Positions 26,738 to 35,021 of a stretch of 64,000 bases of DNA are shown here, in pieces; the first letter of the stretch is position 1, and each line of letters begins with the position of its first letter. The stretch is from an uncultured Eubacteriales bacterium. GTDB lineage: Bacteria > Bacillota > Clostridia > Peptostreptococcales > Anaerovoracaceae. The DNA is taken from positions 1 through 64,000 of the forward strand of contig ONRQ01000003.1 in NCBI GenBank assembly GCA_900320285.1, read 5' to 3'. The position numbers were made by a program, and so were the translations under genes. The notes under the pieces are model-generated. The model did no database searches and had not been told where the DNA came from. It saw only the letters and a program-made list of their open reading frames with translations.

Positions 26738-28534
26738 ATGGACATTCAATACATCAGGACGCTTCCTATACCGGCCTGTGCGGTTGACCCCGATGGCAAA
26801 ATATCCGGTGCAAATCCGCTCATGAAGAACGTATTCGTCTACGAGGACATCGTAGGGACGAACTTCTTCACAATGACCGGTTTCAAGCGCGACCAGCTCA
26901 TGCAGGCCAACAAGGAAGAAAAGGTCCTTGAGCGTAACGGTAAGCTCTTCAAGCTCTGGATCAATGAGGATGCGAAGGAAGACGAGGACATAGTCGTGTT
27001 CTTCGACGAAGCGACTGCAAGAGAGTCTTTCAAGAGCAAGCTTGAGAGCGAACGTGCGGCCATCGTGTACATCAATATCGATAACTACGATGAGCTGATC
27101 GCAAGCTCTCCGGAGGATCTCAGAAGACTGATCCCGGCACAGATCGATGGTCTGCTGCGCAAGTGGGGAGATTCTTTCGAGTCGCCGGTAATCAGCACCG
27201 GGGAAGACAGATATGTCATGTACACCACAAGAGGGCAGCTGGACCGCATGATCGAAGAGAATTTCAGCATTCTCGATGAGGTGAGGAACCTCGAGTCCAG
27301 GATAGATTTCCCGGCATCCATCAGTTTGGGTATCGGAATCTCCAACGAATCGCTGATAGAGTCAACGGAACTTGCGGAAGCTGCTCTTGAGCTCGCGCTT
27401 GGACGCGGAGGCGACCAGGCTGTTGTAAAGACAGACGACGGTACGCGCTACTACGGCGGAATTCTGCAGTCACTCGAGAAAAACAACCGCAGCAAGCCTA
27501 GAGTCATTGCTCACGCGATGAAGGCTCTGATAAAAGATGCCGACAAGGTGTTCATCATGGGTCACAAGTGGCCTGATATGGACGCGTTCGGATCGGCGCT
27601 CGGAGCAAGCTCCATCTGCAGTTTCCTCGGCAAGGACTCATACATCGTGATGGAGAAGCACAACGAAGCGCTGGATACCATCTACGACAAGGTTGCGGAC
27701 ACCGGGATATATAACATAATCAAATCCGAAAAGGCGCTCAGGATGGTGACAGACATGTCGCTGCTCATCATAGTGGACACCAACAGACCGATGCTGGTGG
27801 AATGCCCTGAGCTGGTAGACGCGTGCAAAACGAGGGTCATCATTGACCATCACAGACTGACGACGGATTCCTACGTGAACTCGGCGGTCGCCTACGTGGA
27901 GAGCTATGCGTCATCGGCGAGTGAGCTCATTGCGGAACTGATGCAGCACTTCTCCCAGAAGCGTTTCATCAGCAAGCTCGAGGCTGAAGCAATGCTCGCG
28001 GGAATCATGGTAGACTCCAACAACTTCTCCGGAAGGACAGGAGTAAGGACTTTCGAGGCTGCTTCGTGGCTCAAGCGCGGCGGAGCTGATTCCACCGAGG
28101 TGAAGAAGTTCTTCCAGGTAAGACAGGAAGACTTCCTTGCAAAGGCGAACGCGATAATCGGCGCGGAATTTGCGCCTGACGGAGTCGTATACGCCATAAC
28201 AGAAGGTACCACCAATAACATTCAGGTGATCAACGCGCAGGTAGCTGACGAGCTGATGACAGTTAAAGGAACAAAGGCATCGTTCGTACTCGGGCGCAAC
28301 TCAAGAGGCCAGACCGTAGTAAGCGCAAGGTCTCTGGGCGAAATTAACGTGCAGGCCCTGATGGAGAAACTCGGCGGAGGCGGGCACTTTACATCAGCTG
28401 CTGTCCAGACTGATGAACCGCTGGCAGAGATACTGGCCAAAATCAAGAAGGGCGTCAGGGATGCTTTCCTCAAGGAAGAGGAAGAGCGCAAACGCGCCAT
28501 GAGCAAGACTCAGGAAATAGAACTGATCAGATGA
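26738..28534 (+). CDS. gdpP: GdpP-like c-di-AMP phosphodiesterase lacking membrane helices
   Basis: The protein has 598 aa. Order: PAS-like sensor (residues 1-80, starting IRTLPIPACAVDPDGKISGAN), degenerate GGDEF domain (about 85-245), DHH domain with MGHKWPDMDAFGSALGA and the IIDHHR motif, and DHHA1 with KLGGGGHFTSAA. Known GdpP enzymes cleave c-di-AMP to pApA and begin with two membrane helices. Here the first residues already lie in the PAS domain and no hydrophobic helix exists, so the enzyme should be soluble. The start is secure: RBS AGAGGAGAAG precedes the ATG, 12 bp after parB. It is followed by rplI and dnaB as in other Firmicutes. Confidence 0.9.
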   Translation: MDIQYIRTLPIPACAVDPDGKISGANPLMKNVFVYEDIVGTNFFTMTGFKRDQLMQANKEEKVLERNGKLFKLWINEDAKEDEDIVVFFDEATARESFKSKLESERAAIVYINIDNYDELIASSPEDLRRLIPAQIDGLLRKWGDSFESPVISTGEDRYVMYTTRGQLDRMIEENFSILDEVRNLESRIDFPASISLGIGISNESLIESTELAEAALELALGRGGDQAVVKTDDGTRYYGGILQSLEKNNRSKPRVIAHAMKALIKDADKVFIMGHKWPDMDAFGSALGASSICSFLGKDSYIVMEKHNEALDTIYDKVADTGIYNIIKSEKALRMVTDMSLLIIVDTNRPMLVECPELVDACKTRVIIDHHRLTTDSYVNSAVAYVESYASSASELIAELMQHFSQKRFISKLEAEAMLAGIMVDSNNFSGRTGVRTFEAASWLKRGGADSTEVKKFFQVRQEDFLAKANAIIGAEFAPDGVVYAITEGTTNNIQVINAQVADELMTVKGTKASFVLGRNSRGQTVVSARSLGEINVQALMEKLGGGGHFTSAAVQTDEPLAEILAKIKKGVRDAFLKEEEERKRAMSKTQEIELIR

Positions 28535-28558
28535 TCCGGAAAGACGGAGGGAATATAA

Positions 28559-29008
28559 ATGGAAGTCATTTTGAAACAGGATGTCAAGGGAACAGGCAAG
28601 GCAGGTGACGTGGTAAAGGTAAGCGACGGTTACGCGCGCAACAAGCTGATACCGGGAGGACTCGCAGTAGAGGCTACTCCTGCCAACAGGAAGGCCATCG
28701 AAAGAGAAAAAGCCAAAGCAAAGGAAAAGTATGAAGCTGATAAAGCAGCTGCTCTTGATCTTGCCAACAGACTTCAGGACAAGATCGTTGTCGTAAAGAC
28801 AAAGGTAGGCGAGAACGGCAGACTCTTCGGCGCGATCACTTCCAAGGAAATCGCTGCTGCGATCAGTGAGCAGACCGGCGAGGAAGTTGACAAGAGAAAG
28901 ATCATTCTCGACAAGCCTATAAAGGAAACAGGCGTTGAATCCGTTGAAATCAAGCTGTTCCAGGATGTAAAAGCCAAAGTGGTCATTAAGATCGAAGGCG
29001 GAAAATAG
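28559..29008 (+). CDS. rplI: 50S ribosomal protein bL9
   Basis: The protein has 149 aa. The N-terminal domain is [40 protein letters not shown], followed by the long connecting helix (Lys/Glu/Ala-rich, 45-75) and the C-terminal domain with [28 protein letters not shown] lies upstream. It lies between gdpP and dnaB in canonical order. Confidence 0.97.
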   Translation: MEVILKQDVKGTGKAGDVVKVSDGYARNKLIPGGLAVEATPANRKAIEREKAKAKEKYEADKAAALDLANRLQDKIVVVKTKVGENGRLFGAITSKEIAAAISEQTGEEVDKRKIILDKPIKETGVESVEIKLFQDVKAKVVIKIEGGK

Positions 29009-29010
29009 AA

Positions 29011-30369
29011 ATGGACGAGGAAAGAAAAGACGTACTGCTTCCGCCGGTAGACATAGATGCCGAGAAAGCGGTGCTGGGATCCATGCTCAAAAACCAGGAT
29101 GCCAGAGCCGACGTCAACGCAATGCTGAGGGCTGAGGACTTCTATCTCAAGGAACATCAGGAGATCTACAGGACCATGGTCGAGATGGACCAGAAAGGCA
29201 CCGGCATCGATATAACAACGGTGTATTCGGCACTGAAGCAGAGAAAGACCGCCGACATGGTAGGCGGCATCACATATCTGAGCAGACTGATGGATGAAGC
29301 CATCGTTCCTTCGAATGCCCGTTATTACGCTGAGACCGTCTCGGACAAGTCCAAGATGAGACAGCTTATAACCGAAGCGGAATCGATAAGGGACGCGGCG
29401 TACTCTTCGGAGCTTCCGCCTGAGGATATCCTCGACAATGCCGAGCAGAGAATACTTGAGATCGCGCACAAATCCCAGCGAAGCAGTTATGTAGACATAA
29501 ACGAGGTGCTCTTTCAGAACATCAAGCAGCTGCAGGAGCTGGAGAAACACGGCAACGACAGAGGTATTCCGACAGGATTCAGAGATGTCGACAAGATCCT
29601 CGGCGGATTCCAGAAGACCGACCTTATTATCCTGGCCGCAAGGCCTGGTGTCGGAAAGACCGCATGGGCTCTCAACGTAGCTGAGCACGCGGCTTCGGTA
29701 GGCAAGAAGGTAATGGTGTTCAGCCTTGAGATGGCCAACACACAGCTCGGCGAGAGACTGCTTTCCATGACGTCGAGTGTTCCTCTTGAGAACATCCATA
29801 AGGGAGAGATCTCGATGGAGGAATGGGAGGACCTTTCCGCGGCTCAGGACAGCTTCTACGGATACGACATGGTAATCGACGAATCGTCGGTGATAACACC
29901 TGTCGAAATGAAGAACAAATGCCGCCGTTTCAAGCAGGAGAAAGGCGATCTCGATCTGGTCGTGATCGACTATCTGCAGCTGATGAGCATGGGCGGTTAC
30001 AGGATAGAGCAGCGTGAAAAAGAGATCGCTGCCATCACAAGATCGATAAAGATAATGGCCAAGGAGCTCGAATGCGCAGTCATACTGCTGTCGCAGCTCT
30101 CCAGAGGACCGGAGCAGCGCGGAGGCGACCACATGCCGAAGCTGTCCGACCTCAGAGACTCGGGCGCGATCGAGCAGGACGCTGACGTAGTCATCTTCCT
30201 CAAGAGAGACGATTACTACAGCTCCGAAGAGGAAAGAGCCAACATTGACGACAGCACGGGACTCACCTGCGCGGTCAATATAGCCAAGCACAGAAACGGT
30301 CCGGTCGGCATCGCGAATCTGACCTGGATCCCTAGATACGTAAAATTCGGCAACATGGCGAGAGAGTAA
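29011..30369 (+). CDS. dnaB: Replicative DNA helicase DnaB
   Basis: The protein has 452 aa. The N-terminal helical domain begins LLPPVDIDAEKAVLGSMLKNQDA. The RecA-like domain has Walker A AARPGVGKTAWAL, MVFSLEMANTQLGERLL, Walker B LVVIDYLQLM, and the SQLSRGPEQRGGDHMPKLSDLRDSGAIEQDAD motif with the arginine finger nearby. It is the hexameric fork helicase, DnaC in Bacillus nomenclature. It starts 2 bp after rplI stops. Confidence 0.96.
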   Translation: MDEERKDVLLPPVDIDAEKAVLGSMLKNQDARADVNAMLRAEDFYLKEHQEIYRTMVEMDQKGTGIDITTVYSALKQRKTADMVGGITYLSRLMDEAIVPSNARYYAETVSDKSKMRQLITEAESIRDAAYSSELPPEDILDNAEQRILEIAHKSQRSSYVDINEVLFQNIKQLQELEKHGNDRGIPTGFRDVDKILGGFQKTDLIILAARPGVGKTAWALNVAEHAASVGKKVMVFSLEMANTQLGERLLSMTSSVPLENIHKGEISMEEWEDLSAAQDSFYGYDMVIDESSVITPVEMKNKCRRFKQEKGDLDLVVIDYLQLMSMGGYRIEQREKEIAAITRSIKIMAKELECAVILLSQLSRGPEQRGGDHMPKLSDLRDSGAIEQDADVVIFLKRDDYYSSEEERANIDDSTGLTCAVNIAKHRNGPVGIANLTWIPRYVKFGNMARE

Positions 30370-30374
30370 GAGCT

Positions 30375-31760
30375 ATGACAAAGGTCAAAATGTCGTTAGA
30401 CAAAGGGAAGGACATCTTCCTTCACAGAACCAAGGTCGAGAACCTGTTTATAAGTGAATACCTTCCGGACGCGCCGGGAGACTACGTTAAGGTGTTCCTT
30501 TTTGGCCTTATGTATGCTCAGTATGAGCTCACACCTGACAGGAAGGAGCTCTCTAAGCTGCTCGGACTCAGCGTGGATGAGATCGCGGAAGCCTGGATCT
30601 ACTGGGAATCCAGAGGTCTGGTGCGGATCGTGCGCGAGAAAGACAGCAACAACGAAGAAGTGAGCCATGTCATATTCCTGAGCAAGATAGACGAACTCTA
30701 CGGAAAGGTAGCCGAGCCTGAATCGGCTCCGGCACCGGTTGCTCAGGCAGATGACATGCCTCTCTATGTCTCTATCGATGACATGGATTTCGATGAGGTG
30801 ATTAACGATAAGCTCGTCGACAGAAGACTGCGCGAGCTCTATGAGAAGTATCAGGTCACCACGGGAAGGACTATCTCAAGGCAGGAGATATCCAAGATAG
30901 AGGACGCAATAAAGGTTTACGGCATAGAGCCTGAGATCTTTGACTTCGCGATCGACTACTGCGCCGACCTCGAGAAATACAGCATAGATTACATTTTCAA
31001 GGTCGCGCTGAGATGGACCGAGGAGGGCTGCCGCACGGTCGAAGAGGCCAAGAGGCTGCTCGACAAGCACAGCCGCAGGAACGACTGCTACAGACAGGTG
31101 TTCAAAGCCCTCGGATTCAACAGACTGCCTGCTCCGATCGACCGCGAGATCATGGACAGATGGTTCGATCAGATGAACTGCTCGCTTGCAGAGGTGCTCG
31201 ACGCATGCTCCGCGGCGGCAGGTATCAGGGAACCTAATCTCAAATATGTAAACAAGGTGATCGAGAACCGCCGTCTTGAAAAGGGCGGAGTCAACACCAG
31301 ACTCCCGAAGGACAGCAATCAGAATGGTTCTGCGGATGCGGCAGCCGCCGATGAGGGAAGTCCGGTGAGCCGTAAGGTGCTGGCGGACTACTTCGAGTTC
31401 ATCAGGAGCGAAGACGATAAAGAGCGCGAAGCGCGCATAACAGAAGTCCTCAGAAAGATACCGGGAATGAGAGAGTTATTCGAAGCGGAAAGCAATGTAA
31501 ACTCAAAGATGCTTTCGCTCAGACCCGGCGCCGATAATCTTGATGCAAGGCAGAGACTGAGGGCCGAAAGAATAGCAATAGAAGAAAACAGAAAACAATT
31601 ACTGACCGGGAACGGTTTCCCGAGTGATTATCTGACAAGGAAGTACAGATGCAGCATATGCAGGGACACCGGTTACACGGATGAAGGTATGGTGTGCAGC
31701 TGCTGCAGGGAACGCGCTGCAGAAGCATACAAGTGGCACACGAATAAAGAAAAGGCGTAG
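30375..31760 (+). CDS. DnaD-domain protein with a DnaI-type zinc segment
   Basis: The protein has 461 aa. Residues about 15-110 form a winged helix like the DnaD N-terminus (FLFGLMYAQYELTPDRKELSKLLGLSVDEIAEAWIYWESRGLVRIV). Residues about 150-225 and 230-310 resemble two DnaD C-terminal (DnaB_2) modules with YEKYQVTTGRTISRQEISKIEDAIKVYGIEPEIFDFAIDYC. Residues about 375-455 look like the N-terminal part of the helicase loader DnaI/DnaC, ending in a zinc site YRCSICRDTGYTDEGMVCSCC. The AAA+ ATPase that normally follows is absent; the next gene is an M23 peptidase. Its place after dnaB suggests a role in helicase loading. Confidence 0.8.
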   Translation: MTKVKMSLDKGKDIFLHRTKVENLFISEYLPDAPGDYVKVFLFGLMYAQYELTPDRKELSKLLGLSVDEIAEAWIYWESRGLVRIVREKDSNNEEVSHVIFLSKIDELYGKVAEPESAPAPVAQADDMPLYVSIDDMDFDEVINDKLVDRRLRELYEKYQVTTGRTISRQEISKIEDAIKVYGIEPEIFDFAIDYCADLEKYSIDYIFKVALRWTEEGCRTVEEAKRLLDKHSRRNDCYRQVFKALGFNRLPAPIDREIMDRWFDQMNCSLAEVLDACSAAAGIREPNLKYVNKVIENRRLEKGGVNTRLPKDSNQNGSADAAAADEGSPVSRKVLADYFEFIRSEDDKEREARITEVLRKIPGMRELFEAESNVNSKMLSLRPGADNLDARQRLRAERIAIEENRKQLLTGNGFPSDYLTRKYRCSICRDTGYTDEGMVCSCCRERAAEAYKWHTNKEKA

Positions 31761-33641
31761 ATGACAGTAAACGAAACAGAAGAAAAAACTTTAAATACAG
31801 AAACAGAAAAAGAAGAGACTTCTCAGCCCACTCTCGATGATACCCAGATAAGAGCGGCTGCTTTGGCATACGCCAGATTCCTCAAGGAAAACGACCTCAC
31901 CCCGGACCATATAGCTCTGGCAGCTTCTGAGGAGAGTGCGGAGGAATCAGAAAAGGCAGAGGAAGCTCCTGAAGATCCTGCGGCTGAAGAAAAAGCAGCG
32001 GATGCAGAGGGTGCAACGGAGGAAAAGCCTGAGCAGTCCGAAGAAGAAAAAGCCGGGCAGGAAAAAGCGGAAAAGAAGAAAGAAGCACAGCGGGCGGCTG
32101 ATCTTGAAAAGATCCGCAAGAGAGAAGAGGCCAAAGAGAAGAACAAGGAGAAGTTCCTCAGGGAAAGACACGATCCTCTCGCTTCAGTGATGAATGCCCA
32201 CGACAAGGTCCAGGACGGCATTGACGGAACATTCAGCAAAATCGGCAGAGACGTTATAAGGGGCGGTCACAGAATCCTTTCGACGTATAAGAACTCCAGG
32301 CGAACGATCGGCATGGCTGTTCTTCTCATAGTCCTTGTGGCGGCTGCCATCCTGGTCGTGTTTGACTACTTTACGATCTATGAATATGCGTATAACGGCA
32401 AGGTCCTCGGATATGTAAACGAACAGGAAGAGGTCACCGATGTACTCGATATCGCCGGAAAGCAGATGTCAAACAACAGCAGCGCGGTGGCAGATGTAAA
32501 GTTCGTTGCCAACCAGAACATTACTTTCAATCCTGTAGACGGCAGAGGCAAGAGCACGGACGATTCTGACACGGTCGTCAACAAGCTCATCTACATGACG
32601 GATATCGAGACTGAGGCTTACGCGGTGTACGACGGAGACAAGGTTGTAGCCATAGTTAAAGACCAGAATGACGCTGATGAGCTTCTGCTCCAGACGAAGG
32701 CTGATCTTTCAACTCCTGACAGAGGAATGGAACTTGTGTCCGCAGATTTCAGCAACGAACTCTCCATAAAGCCGGTCAATGTGCTGCTCGGAAGCGTTCA
32801 GAGCAATGTGGCTGCGCAGAAGCAGATGTCCAACGGCGGTGAGATGAACACATATCACATCGTTGAGGAAGGCGAAACCCTTGAGAGTCTGGCTGCAGAG
32901 TTCGGAGTCGAGGTCTTCGAGATTTACGATGAAGAAAACAAAGAGCCGGTCACACAGATCGAACAGGGCGACAGAGTCTGCATAAGATGTCATGTCGATC
33001 CGGTCAGCGTAAAGATGGTGGAAACAGGCAGACTTAAGGAAGTCATTGAGTACAAGACCATCAAAAAGGAGACTGACGAGTATTACAAGGGCGACTCTTA
33101 CCTGAAACAGGAAGGTCAGAACGGAATACAGATCTTCGAAGGAACCATAACTAAGGTAGGCGGAACCGTTACGGACAGAAAAGAAACGGCCGAGCCGGAA
33201 ATCATCAAGAAGAAGAAGGATAAGATCATCCTTGTCGGAACAGCTGAGAGACCTAAGACCGCTGCGACCGGAACCTTCATAGTGCCGCTCGATCACTATG
33301 TAGTAACGTCTGAATGGGGCGGCAGATGGGGCCGCATGCACGAAGGTATGGACCTCGCCGCGCCGACAGGAACGCCTATACACGCTTCCGACGGCGGTAA
33401 GATCATCAAGGCCAACTACTGGTCCGGCCACGGTCTGTGCGTAGAGGTCGATCACGGAAACGGAGTTATTACGAGATACTCGCACTGCAGTGCCGTATTT
33501 GTAAACATCGGAGACCTGGTATATCAGGGACAGCATATAGCTAATGTAGGTAACACCGGACACAGCTTCGGAAGCCACTGTCACTTCGAAGTAAGAGTAA
33601 ACGGTACATCCCAGAACCCTAGAAAGTATATAAATCCATAG
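31761..33641 (+). CDS. Membrane-anchored M23 peptidase with LysM and G5-like domains
   Basis: The protein has 626 aa. Residues 1-185 are cytoplasmic, very acidic and then Lys/Glu-rich coiled coil. Residues about 187-212 are a membrane helix (RTIGMAVLLIVLVAAAILVVFDYF). Outside lie a LysM domain (YHIVEEGETLESLAAEFGVEVFEIYDEEN), a G5-like region (VIEYKTIKKETDEYYKG...) and a C-terminal LytM/M23 domain (about 525-626). Zinc ligands are seen in GRMHEGMDLAAP, TRYSHCS and HCHFEVR. It should cut peptidoglycan cross-bridges, with the G5-LysM-M23 layout resembling SpoIIQ/YabE-type cell wall enzymes. The acidic N-terminal extension is unusual. Confidence 0.88.
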   Translation: MTVNETEEKTLNTETEKEETSQPTLDDTQIRAAALAYARFLKENDLTPDHIALAASEESAEESEKAEEAPEDPAAEEKAADAEGATEEKPEQSEEEKAGQEKAEKKKEAQRAADLEKIRKREEAKEKNKEKFLRERHDPLASVMNAHDKVQDGIDGTFSKIGRDVIRGGHRILSTYKNSRRTIGMAVLLIVLVAAAILVVFDYFTIYEYAYNGKVLGYVNEQEEVTDVLDIAGKQMSNNSSAVADVKFVANQNITFNPVDGRGKSTDDSDTVVNKLIYMTDIETEAYAVYDGDKVVAIVKDQNDADELLLQTKADLSTPDRGMELVSADFSNELSIKPVNVLLGSVQSNVAAQKQMSNGGEMNTYHIVEEGETLESLAAEFGVEVFEIYDEENKEPVTQIEQGDRVCIRCHVDPVSVKMVETGRLKEVIEYKTIKKETDEYYKGDSYLKQEGQNGIQIFEGTITKVGGTVTDRKETAEPEIIKKKKDKIILVGTAERPKTAATGTFIVPLDHYVVTSEWGGRWGRMHEGMDLAAPTGTPIHASDGGKIIKANYWSGHGLCVEVDHGNGVITRYSHCSAVFVNIGDLVYQGQHIANVGNTGHSFGSHCHFEVRVNGTSQNPRKYINP

Positions 33642-33668
33642 TCCGCGCGGACGGATGGAGGTCAGGAA

Positions 33669-34157
33669 TTGGCAAGTAAACGCAACACACAATATGATAT
33701 ACAGGATGTCCAGTGGGATGACGAGGAGATGAAGCAGCGCATCGAAGAGAGGCGCAGAAAGAGCTCCGTCAGCAGGCGCAGAAGAAAAGCGCTTACGCTG
33801 GTTGTCATCGTCGCCGTCTTTGCCATGCTCGCCACAATGTGCGGAAAGGATATCGTAAGGCTCAAGGCGGAGAACCGGGCTCTTAAAAAGCAGCAGATCG
33901 CTCTCGAACAGCAGAGGGACGAGCTGAAGGAGGAGCTCAAGGTCACCAACAGCCAGGAGTACATCCGTGAGCAGGCTAAAAAACAGCTCAACCTTCTGAA
34001 CCCGGGCGAGATCCTCTTTACGTTCGACGAAGAGGAGCCTGAGGAAAACGCTGACAAGGCTGAGGAGACTGAAAAGACCGAAAAGCCGGATAAGTCAGAT
34101 AAGTCGGATAAGGACAAAGACAAAGACAAGGACAAGGACGGAGGCTCTGATGGCTAA
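33669..34157 (+). CDS. FtsB/DivIC-like septum protein
   Basis: The protein has 162 aa from a TTG start at 33669 (GGAGG at 33657-33661). A basic cytoplasmic part (RRRKSSVSRRRRK) is followed by one membrane helix (ALTLVVIVAVFAMLATMC) and a leucine-zipper-like coiled coil (KDIVRLKAENRALKKQQIALEQQRDELKEEL). The C-terminal motif NSQEYIREQAKKQLNLLNPGEILFTF is typical of DivIC/FtsB. A low-complexity tail of alternating Asp/Lys (residues 138-158) follows. It overlaps rsmA by 8 bp. Confidence 0.85.
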   Translation: MASKRNTQYDIQDVQWDDEEMKQRIEERRRKSSVSRRRRKALTLVVIVAVFAMLATMCGKDIVRLKAENRALKKQQIALEQQRDELKEELKVTNSQEYIREQAKKQLNLLNPGEILFTFDEEEPEENADKAEETEKTEKPDKSDKSDKDKDKDKDKDGGSDG

Positions 34158-35019
34158 AAGGAAATCCCACAGGGTGCAGGCGAAAAAGCCGAAGAGCCTT
34201 GCCGGAGTCAGGCCGCATAAAAGCCTCGGGCAGAACTTTCTTATCGATGAAGAGGTGATACAGACCATCATCGATGAGAGCGGTGTGACGGAAGACACTC
34301 TAGTGCTCGAGATAGGCCCGGGCACCGGAGCGCTGACCCTTCCTCTCGCTGAATGCGCAGGCAGAGTCATCGCCGTCGATCTGGATCCGGACATGATAGA
34401 AGGTCTCAAGATCAAGACTTTCGGGATGGATAACGTGGAGCTGATCCACGGAGACATCCTTCAGCAGGACATCAAGGGGATAACTACGAGGAGCATGGAG
34501 GAGCACGGGCTCAGCGAGCTCCGGATAATCGGAAATCTCCCATATTACATAACTACACCAATAATAATGAAGCTGCTCGAATCGGATACCGGCGCAAAGA
34601 GCATCACAGTGATGATGCAGAAAGAGGTGGGCGACAGGATCGCCGCTGAGCCGGGTACCAGAGCTTCGGGCGCAATAACATATCCGGTCCACTACTATGC
34701 CGAAGTCACTGAGATCATCGATGTGCCGAGGGAATGCTTCTACCCTGTTCCGGGAGTGGATTCCGTCGTGCTCAGACTTGATCTGAGAGACAAGCCGGGA
34801 GTAGAAGTGAAAAGCGAAGAAATGCTTATGCGCTGCGTGAAAGCGGGCTTTGCGATGAGACGCAAGACACTGCTGAACGCGCTCACTTCTCTGGGCGGAT
34901 ATGATAAAAAAACTCTGTCGGATGCGCTCGAAAGCGCGGGCATCGACCCGGGCCGCAGAGCAGAGAGCCTTACGCTCGAAGAGTTTGCGAGACTCGCCGA
35001 CAGTTTGCAGGAGGCATAA
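34150..35019 (+). CDS. rsmA: 16S rRNA adenine dimethyltransferase RsmA
   Basis: The protein has 289 aa. RPHKSLGQNFLIDEEVIQTI, the SAM motif VLEIGPGTGALTLPLAECAGRVIAVDLD, and the catalytic NLPYYITTPIIMKLL are diagnostic of KsgA. It dimethylates A1518 and A1519. The basic N-terminal extension (AKRKSHRVQAKKPKSLAGV) is longer than usual. It is coupled to the upstream septum gene by overlap. Confidence 0.96.
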   Translation: MAKRKSHRVQAKKPKSLAGVRPHKSLGQNFLIDEEVIQTIIDESGVTEDTLVLEIGPGTGALTLPLAECAGRVIAVDLDPDMIEGLKIKTFGMDNVELIHGDILQQDIKGITTRSMEEHGLSELRIIGNLPYYITTPIIMKLLESDTGAKSITVMMQKEVGDRIAAEPGTRASGAITYPVHYYAEVTEIIDVPRECFYPVPGVDSVVLRLDLRDKPGVEVKSEEMLMRCVKAGFAMRRKTLLNALTSLGGYDKKTLSDALESAGIDPGRRAESLTLEEFARLADSLQEA

Positions 35020-35021
35020 TT

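Noticed and set aside
28774..30291. 505-codon open frame antisense to rplI-dnaB
   Set aside because: It lies entirely opposite two well conserved genes and its product has no recognisable domain; long antisense frames here follow from the codon usage of the real genes.
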